This document shows positions 59,394 to 64,000 of a stretch of DNA of 64,000 nucleotides, one piece after another. Made by a program: the position numbers and the translations under genes. Positions within the stretch are counted from its first letter, which is position 1. The number at the start of each line of letters is the position of its first letter. Below the pieces are notes generated by a model. The model was not told the origin of the DNA, did not search any database, and was given only the letters and a program-made list of their open reading frames with translations. This DNA comes from Acholoe squamosa (lineage: Eukaryota > Annelida > Polychaeta > Phyllodocida > Polynoidae), in contig OX439038.1 of NCBI GenBank assembly GCA_949317995.1, positions 33,068,613-33,132,612 on the forward strand, written 5' to 3'.

Positions 59394-62363
59394 ATGGGGT
59401 CCTCGTCCGACGAGCAGTCAGGGTACAGCTCTTCGGCGAGCCACAAGTCGCAGAAGAAGAAGAAGAAGTCCAAGAGGACCAGACCCGAGCAAGAGCTCGA
59501 GTCTACCTCGGCTAAGAGTGCAGCCCTTCTGAAGCAGATCGAGGATGCACAGAAAGCCTTGGCTGAGTCCCAGGAGCGGGAGAAGGAGCTCCGCCGGAAG
59601 GCGAAGGAGGCAGCTAAGCAGCAGAAGCGCGACTTGAAGGTCGCAGCTGCTGCCGCCTCGAGAGACTCTTCTCCCGATGAGATGGAGGTCGACGAGCCGT
59701 CGACGCCTGCTCCATCGAAAAGTGCTACCCCTTCAGGTTCTAAAGGCAAGAAGCCGACTGAATCGAAGGCATCCAAGGGTACCTTGAAGGATTTCAAGAT
59801 CCCTAGGGTGCCCAAGAAGGAAAGTAGCAAAAAGGAGTCCGCAGCCAAGAAGGCTCCAGCCCGGGAGAGGAGTAGCGAGTCTACTGCTCCACCGGAACCT
59901 GGAACCGAGCCGTGGGAGGTCGATGCCGGTGCCGTGGAGAGCACCGTATCCTCACCCCCAGACACGGCCAGGGCTGTCGACGAGTGGAAGCAACTGTCAG
60001 CGATCACTGCCAAACGACGTGCTGAGTACGTCGATGACAGGCCACTGACAAAGCTTCAGGACTACCGCAAGAATGGTCAAGTGGTACTCCCAAGTCTCGT
60101 CGGAAAGGATGGTAGTGACGACGAGGAATGGTATTCGGACGACAGTCATGCCATTGACTGGTATGTCTCGATGATCGAGAATATTACGAATGCCTCAGAC
60201 TCGTCGGGGGTGTCGCTGCCCGAGCGACAGCGGATTGGGTTCGCATGGCGCATCTTCAATCCAGGGCAGCAGTGTGCTTTCGAGAACTGCACACGTAAGG
60301 GGTTTCCCCCTCGCGTATACGCGACTGACGGCAGGTATGCTCGACACTTGGTTGAAGAGCATCGAGCCATCCGTCCGCAGTTCGGTTGTGTTAAGGTGGA
60401 AAAGACCATTCCATGTTATCAGGACCCTGATGACCCGACCTCTCCTCCTTTCGTGACCTCACGAAGGGGCTTGATGGCGCGTCATCTCAAGTCGTACAAG
60501 CAGCCCCATAAGTACAACGCCGAGGGCGCTATCCAGCTAGTGGAGACACTGGTTGGAAAGTGCGAACGGAATGAGAAGACAGGCGCGCCGACTAGACACT
60601 GGATGCGGATGGCCCCCGCACCCCCGTCTACAAAGCGCCTGTATATCAGACCGGAGCTGATGCCCGCTTTCTACGGTGCCTACCCCGAGTTCAGGGTAGA
60701 GCAACGGAAGAAGCGGGAGGCCAGTCGTCCTCGGGACCCAGGACCTACAGCCTCTACGAGTGGGAACAAGAGGCCCCACTCTACAGAAGCTGGAAAGTCT
60801 GCCGGTTCGACTGAACCCAAGAAGCCTAAGCCGCAGGCTGCTCCCTCGAAGCCCGAAAAGGCATCGAAAGCCGCCCCGGCCCCGGCTCCTAAAAAGTCGA
60901 AGACTGCTTCGACCGGTTCAGCCAAACCAAGCACCAGTGGTGCTAAAACTGGAGGCAAGACGGTGGAAACCCGGAGTGGTCGTGATCGACAACCCAAGGT
61001 GACCACCAACTCGTCTCCTGTCAAGCCCCCTACAGCGGCAGAGGGCAGCACCCCAGCTGCCACGCCGCGTGTCCACGTGGGAGGCGCGACATTGACCTCG
61101 GCAGCAGGAGCTAGCTTCTCCAACGTCGTGACAGGCGCCGACACCCCGACAGCAACCTTGCGTTGGGAGTTGGCACAGCCTGCATACGGCGATGGCGTCG
61201 AATGTGGGGTCCCGAAGACGTTCGTGGAACGTTGTAAGGGACTTCTACAGATGACAGGCAGCCCTGCTATCGACAAGTTCGGTGAGGCATTCCGTGAGGA
61301 AGCGAGTGCCTACTTGTTCGGCCTGTTTGATAGAACAAACATGGCCATCCGTAACGAGCTCCTTCCGGCTCTTAGGAATGAGGCGCGCCAGACCGTTCAG
61401 ATGGAGATGGACTCTCGTCTGACCGACGTCCGAACGCGTCTCAATAACTTTGAGGCACAGGCCCAATATGATATTACCAAGAGGGACAGTATCATAGAAG
61501 GCTGGGAGGAAATCGACCGCGAATTCTTTAGAGTCTTCGGGGTCCAACTCTCGGAATGGATGAGGGACAAACACCATGGCGTCCGAACCCTGAAGCCCAT
61601 TCGAACCGAGCCCTCTCGCGAAGCGCAGAGGTACCTCGTCGAGGGTGGAGTGATTCCTGACGTCAGGACGCTGGCGGCTCAGACGAATCCTTTGAGAGAG
61701 TTGTCTCCAAAGATTGACAGTCTGAGCTCGGCTATGACAATGTTGGGCCGAGAGCAGGTGGTGCAGGACAAGCCTGACACCCCGGGTAGGTCTCTCGGTG
61801 CCTCCGTCTACCCGCCAGCAGCCCCGTCTTCCTCCTCGGTTCCCTTGATAACCCTCTCGGGAACCACCGAGCCTACGCCGCCACCGGTCCAGAGAATGGT
61901 GTCACCGAGGATCCATCCGGATCTTCAGGGCATCACTCCCCTGGCCCCGGCGAACGTAGCCGTCTGTCCGGACCCGTCGGCTTCCGCCCAAGCAGTAGAA
62001 CCTGCCGAGGTGGAACAGTCGATGGATATAGACGGGGACGTCGATGTCGTCGATCATTCTCCAAAGCCTCCCCCTGACCAGGGAGACAAGGACGACCGTG
62101 AAGGTCAGGAGAGCGACGACGACGACGGAAGCGACTCAGCAGACTCGGCCGTTCTCCACTCAGATGCTGAGGGGGACTCCCGGGATGCACCCGAGACCTC
62201 TAACGAGGCTTGGAGTACGACAATGGACCGTGAGGCCCCATTGCCGGAGTCGCCGACGTTTTCGGGCCAGCTAGCCGCCAGCGCTCCACATGGAGAGGAG
62301 CGCACTGACGGAGAGCAGGCCGAAATCGACGCCGCTACAGGGTCCATCTCGGAGGATCAGTAG
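59394..62363 (+). CDS. Gypsy ORF3, uncharacterised 989-aa Cys/His-cluster protein
   Basis: No family recognised. ATG 59394 sits in an ideal ACCATGG context; the frame is open nine codons further up but has no earlier ATG. The N-terminus is Ser/Lys-rich, with a coiled-coil-like stretch about 40-85, then a Lys/Pro/Ser-rich linker. Residues about 195-430 are a compact domain with Cys294, Cys299, His318 and His323 (C-x4-C-x18-H-x4-H) and a second group Cys332, Cys341, His364 and His372. A Lys/Ala/Pro linker leads to a helical domain (about 590-760), then an acidic Pro/Ser/Asp-rich C-terminus. No signal peptide or membrane segment is seen, so it does not look like an envelope. It lies after pol, on the same strand, inside the LTRs. 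It could be an accessory nucleic-acid-binding protein, a second Gag-like protein or captured host sequence. Its openness in a young element suggests that it is kept. Confidence 0.7.
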   Translation: MGSSSDEQSGYSSSASHKSQKKKKKSKRTRPEQELESTSAKSAALLKQIEDAQKALAESQEREKELRRKAKEAAKQQKRDLKVAAAAASRDSSPDEMEVDEPSTPAPSKSATPSGSKGKKPTESKASKGTLKDFKIPRVPKKESSKKESAAKKAPARERSSESTAPPEPGTEPWEVDAGAVESTVSSPPDTARAVDEWKQLSAITAKRRAEYVDDRPLTKLQDYRKNGQVVLPSLVGKDGSDDEEWYSDDSHAIDWYVSMIENITNASDSSGVSLPERQRIGFAWRIFNPGQQCAFENCTRKGFPPRVYATDGRYARHLVEEHRAIRPQFGCVKVEKTIPCYQDPDDPTSPPFVTSRRGLMARHLKSYKQPHKYNAEGAIQLVETLVGKCERNEKTGAPTRHWMRMAPAPPSTKRLYIRPELMPAFYGAYPEFRVEQRKKREASRPRDPGPTASTSGNKRPHSTEAGKSAGSTEPKKPKPQAAPSKPEKASKAAPAPAPKKSKTASTGSAKPSTSGAKTGGKTVETRSGRDRQPKVTTNSSPVKPPTAAEGSTPAATPRVHVGGATLTSAAGASFSNVVTGADTPTATLRWELAQPAYGDGVECGVPKTFVERCKGLLQMTGSPAIDKFGEAFREEASAYLFGLFDRTNMAIRNELLPALRNEARQTVQMEMDSRLTDVRTRLNNFEAQAQYDITKRDSIIEGWEEIDREFFRVFGVQLSEWMRDKHHGVRTLKPIRTEPSREAQRYLVEGGVIPDVRTLAAQTNPLRELSPKIDSLSSAMTMLGREQVVQDKPDTPGRSLGASVYPPAAPSSSSVPLITLSGTTEPTPPPVQRMVSPRIHPDLQGITPLAPANVAVCPDPSASAQAVEPAEVEQSMDIDGDVDVVDHSPKPPPDQGDKDDREGQESDDDDGSDSADSAVLHSDAEGDSRDAPETSNEAWSTTMDREAPLPESPTFSGQLAASAPHGEERTDGEQAEIDAATGSISEDQ

Positions 62364-62946
62364 TATGAAACTACTGCGCCTCCTCGTCAGCCTGGATCGC
62401 TGACATCGAACAGAGTCTCGATGTCAGCACGGAACCCCCGGGAACTCGTTCCCGGACGACGGTGTACCCTCCACGAGTGGGGGTACCTTTCCTGTCCCCG
62501 GACCTCCCTGCGAAGCTGTGTGGATCCGACGCCACCCTGGTCTTAGGGCCCGGTGGTGCCACACATCCTCGGCCTCACGGTCGAAGGACCATCATAGTAG
62601 TATTGTACGCTATCGATGGGCTTCCTACGCTGGAAGGAGCTTCTCAACGAGACAGGGAGGAAACGACACGACCCCGGTTGCCATACCCGGTCGTGCCTCC
62701 CTCGGATCGACCAGGAGCAGGTCGTGAAGCAGTGTTTCGACACTGGTCTCCTACGTTGGATGGAGCAACGCCTTATAATTTAACTGTGATAATAATTTTT
62801 TTTCTACAGTACAGTAGAAACTATATTTCTATATATTCCTCTACTGTTTCTGTCGACTATGTCGACGGATCCAGTAGTTCATATTATTATCTAATTGTTT
62901 AGACTGATCCGGGATCTCTGAATTTTCAGAGACCTCGTTTCAGTCT
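62364..62946 (+). promoter_or_regulatory. stem-loop-rich 3' region after ORF3
   Basis: Perfect or near-perfect hairpins: 62399-62409/62418-62428 (GCTGACATCGA), 62439-62446/62449-62456 (CCGGGAAC), about 62464-62486 (GTACCC..GGGTAC), a CACGACC/GGTCGTG pair (about 62666-62696), and a double stem 62901-62907/62940-62946 (AGACTGA) enclosing 62915-62922/62925-62932 (TCTCTGAA). The last one sits directly before the polypurine tract. No coding frame is supported here. Confidence 0.6.
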
Positions 62947-62958
62947 AGTGGGGGGTGG
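62947..62958 (+). other. polypurine tract
   Basis: AGTGGGGGGTGG immediately precedes the 3' LTR; mostly purine, as needed for plus-strand priming. Confidence 0.65.
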
Positions 62959-63426
62959 TGTGGTGGTCCCGCGTCATCTTCGAGGTACCTTCGTGGTCCT
63001 CGTGGGCGACGTCGAGAGCACCTCTATTACCCGACGCCTGGGGGCGCTGGAGTCCAGCGCCACGTCACCACTTGGTCACGTGGCCCTCGACTCCGGTGTA
63101 TATAAGGCCGTTGTACGGCCTTCCTCAGGGTCAGTCCAGCCCCGACTGACCATTGTGAGCAATGGTCGGCGGCTGCCCGGCTACCATATTCTAATACTCC
63201 TCTGTGCTCCTGCACAGAGGGGGTTCATGTGGAATATTAACTCTAGACACTAGAAGGCCTAGTGTCGAACCTGCAATAGAGTTCAAACTCTGCCACCTGT
63301 AACTGTGATCAAGAACGGCTGATGCCTATGTGTTATTAGACAATAAAGTTTTAACTGGAACCTGAATAGTTGTTCTTCGTTGTTTATCGAAAGATTCGAT
63401 ATAACATCGAGGGGTAGAACGCTACA
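62959..63426 (+). repeat. 3' LTR of the Gypsy element
   Basis: 468 bp, identical to the 5' LTR except GATCAAGAAC at about 63310 in place of GATCGAGAAC. The near identity implies recent insertion or gene conversion. Confidence 0.95.
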
Positions 63427-64000
63427 AATCAATATTTTGTTAATATTGGGCCAAAATATGAATCAGGTTTGGGACTATGTGGGTTAGATGGATGTTAATG
63501 CCTTTTACCTGAGGCCTGTCACCCTGGATGAGCTACAAAAAGTAATACGCAATATCAAAACAAACAAAGGTTCTGGCCTAACTAATATTTCAACAACTGT
63601 TCTCAAGGATGCCCTCCTACCACTTCCCCATCATTTACAACATATTATAAACCTATCCATAACCAGTGGTAGCTTCCTTGACACATGGAAAGAGACATCG
63701 GTTACACCCATTCCCAAGGGGGAAATGCCAGCATTGTATTAAATTTTAGGCCTATTTGTATACTGCCCTTAAATTCTAAAATTTGTGAGAAATATGTACA
63801 TATACAGATTCTGGAATACCTCCTGGAGAATGGTGTCTTGAATAAAAATCAACGGTTTTCAGCCTAAAAGATCTACAATGTCAAGCCTTAATACATTGAC
63901 TGATTACATGTACTTAGCTGTTGAGCAAGGGCATGTAACCATGGTAACATACCTAGATTTTGCCACAGCTTTTGACAAAATAAATCACAGCCTCCTTTGT
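63427..64000 (+). mobile_element. LINE 2, right part (RT region), runs off the window
   Basis: It resumes directly after the Gypsy LTR with AATC. Motifs: NQYFVNIGP, then LDELQKVIRNIKTNKGSG (63488-63742), NFRPICILPLNSKICEK (63740-63867) and, near the window end, a YLDFATAFDK block. Several frameshifts. The 3' half is outside the window. Confidence 0.75.

Larger units (their letters stand above)
50968..63426 (+). mobile_element. Ty3/Gypsy LTR retrotransposon, 12,459 bp, intact, with extra ORF
   Basis: 468-bp LTRs (TG...CA) at both ends differ at one site. AATC precedes and follows the element (50964-50967, 63427-63430). Order: LTR, primer-binding site, gag, pol (protease-RT-RNase H-integrase), a 0.9-kb spacer, ORF3, a structured 3' region, polypurine tract, LTR. 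The RT-before-integrase order is that of Ty3/Gypsy. All three frames are open. The internal part (11.5 kb) is about twice that of an ordinary gag-pol Gypsy element, because of the 4.5 kb after pol. It split a LINE whose frame reads through once one AATC is removed. Confidence 0.95.

Noticed and set aside
59123..60013. 296-codon open frame antisense to ORF3
   Set aside because: It mirrors the GC-rich codon pattern of ORF3 on the opposite strand, has no domain, and runs through the structured leader. ORF3 has the better start context and domain-like composition.
60680..61276. 198-codon minus-strand frame inside ORF3
   Set aside because: Shadow frame in GC-rich sequence with no start context or domain.
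59394..62363. ORF3 as an envelope protein
   Set aside because: No signal peptide, hydrophobic fusion segment or membrane anchor can be seen; the protein is charged and low-complexity at both ends.

Overview
The window is metazoan nuclear DNA. Genes have many short exons with GT-AG introns (one GC-AG), and the two single-copy genes are recognisable orthologues of animal genes: gigaxonin (GAN/KLHL16) and the M17 peptidase NPEPL1. DIRS, CR1/L2-like LINE and Ty3/Gypsy elements, many TIR/foldback MITEs and tRNA-derived SINEs, together with the compact gene structures, suggest a marine invertebrate (for example a non-vertebrate deuterostome). The sequence alone does not fix the species.

Layout. 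1.2-4.2 kb is a highly homogeneous array of two related inverted-repeat units (A-B-A-B-A) that share a 12-bp palindromic hinge. 5.1-21.0 kb (minus strand) is a complete seven-exon gigaxonin orthologue with MITEs, SINEs and a 79-bp minisatellite in its introns. 21.1-25.3 kb is the divergent intergenic region, with several MITEs. 25.3-30.7 kb (plus strand) is a complete ten-exon NPEPL1 orthologue with all catalytic residues. 30.7-37.7 kb holds no gene that I can see, only MITEs, foldbacks, tRNA-like SINE pieces and short tandem repeats. 37.75-42.5 kb is a decayed DIRS-type tyrosine-recombinase retrotransposon. 43.4-46.6 kb is a frameshifted LINE with endonuclease and reverse transcriptase. 47.5-48.0 kb is a foldback cluster and a minisatellite. 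48.2-49.9 kb is a second, truncated DIRS copy with a 662-bp foldback MITE (TTAA target duplication) in its leader. 50.05-64.0 kb is a second LINE, split by a 12.46-kb Ty3/Gypsy element.

The Gypsy element (50,968-63,426) is the most interesting object. Its 468-bp LTRs differ at one site, a 4-bp target duplication (AATC) flanks it, and gag and pol are intact. A 4.5-kb segment between pol and the 3' LTR holds a third intact 989-codon ORF on the same strand. ORF3 encodes a soluble-looking protein with two Cys/His clusters, no signal peptide and no membrane segment, so it is not an ordinary envelope. It is preceded by its own CCAAT/TATA-like region and a row of short stem-loops, and followed by further stem-loops. 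The LTR also carries five consecutive perfect stem-loops just after its TATA box. A stem-loop six bases past a GGAAAAC motif at the gag stop suggests -1 frameshifting into pol. gag, pol and the LTRs together give a complete, probably recently mobile element; the job of ORF3 is unknown.
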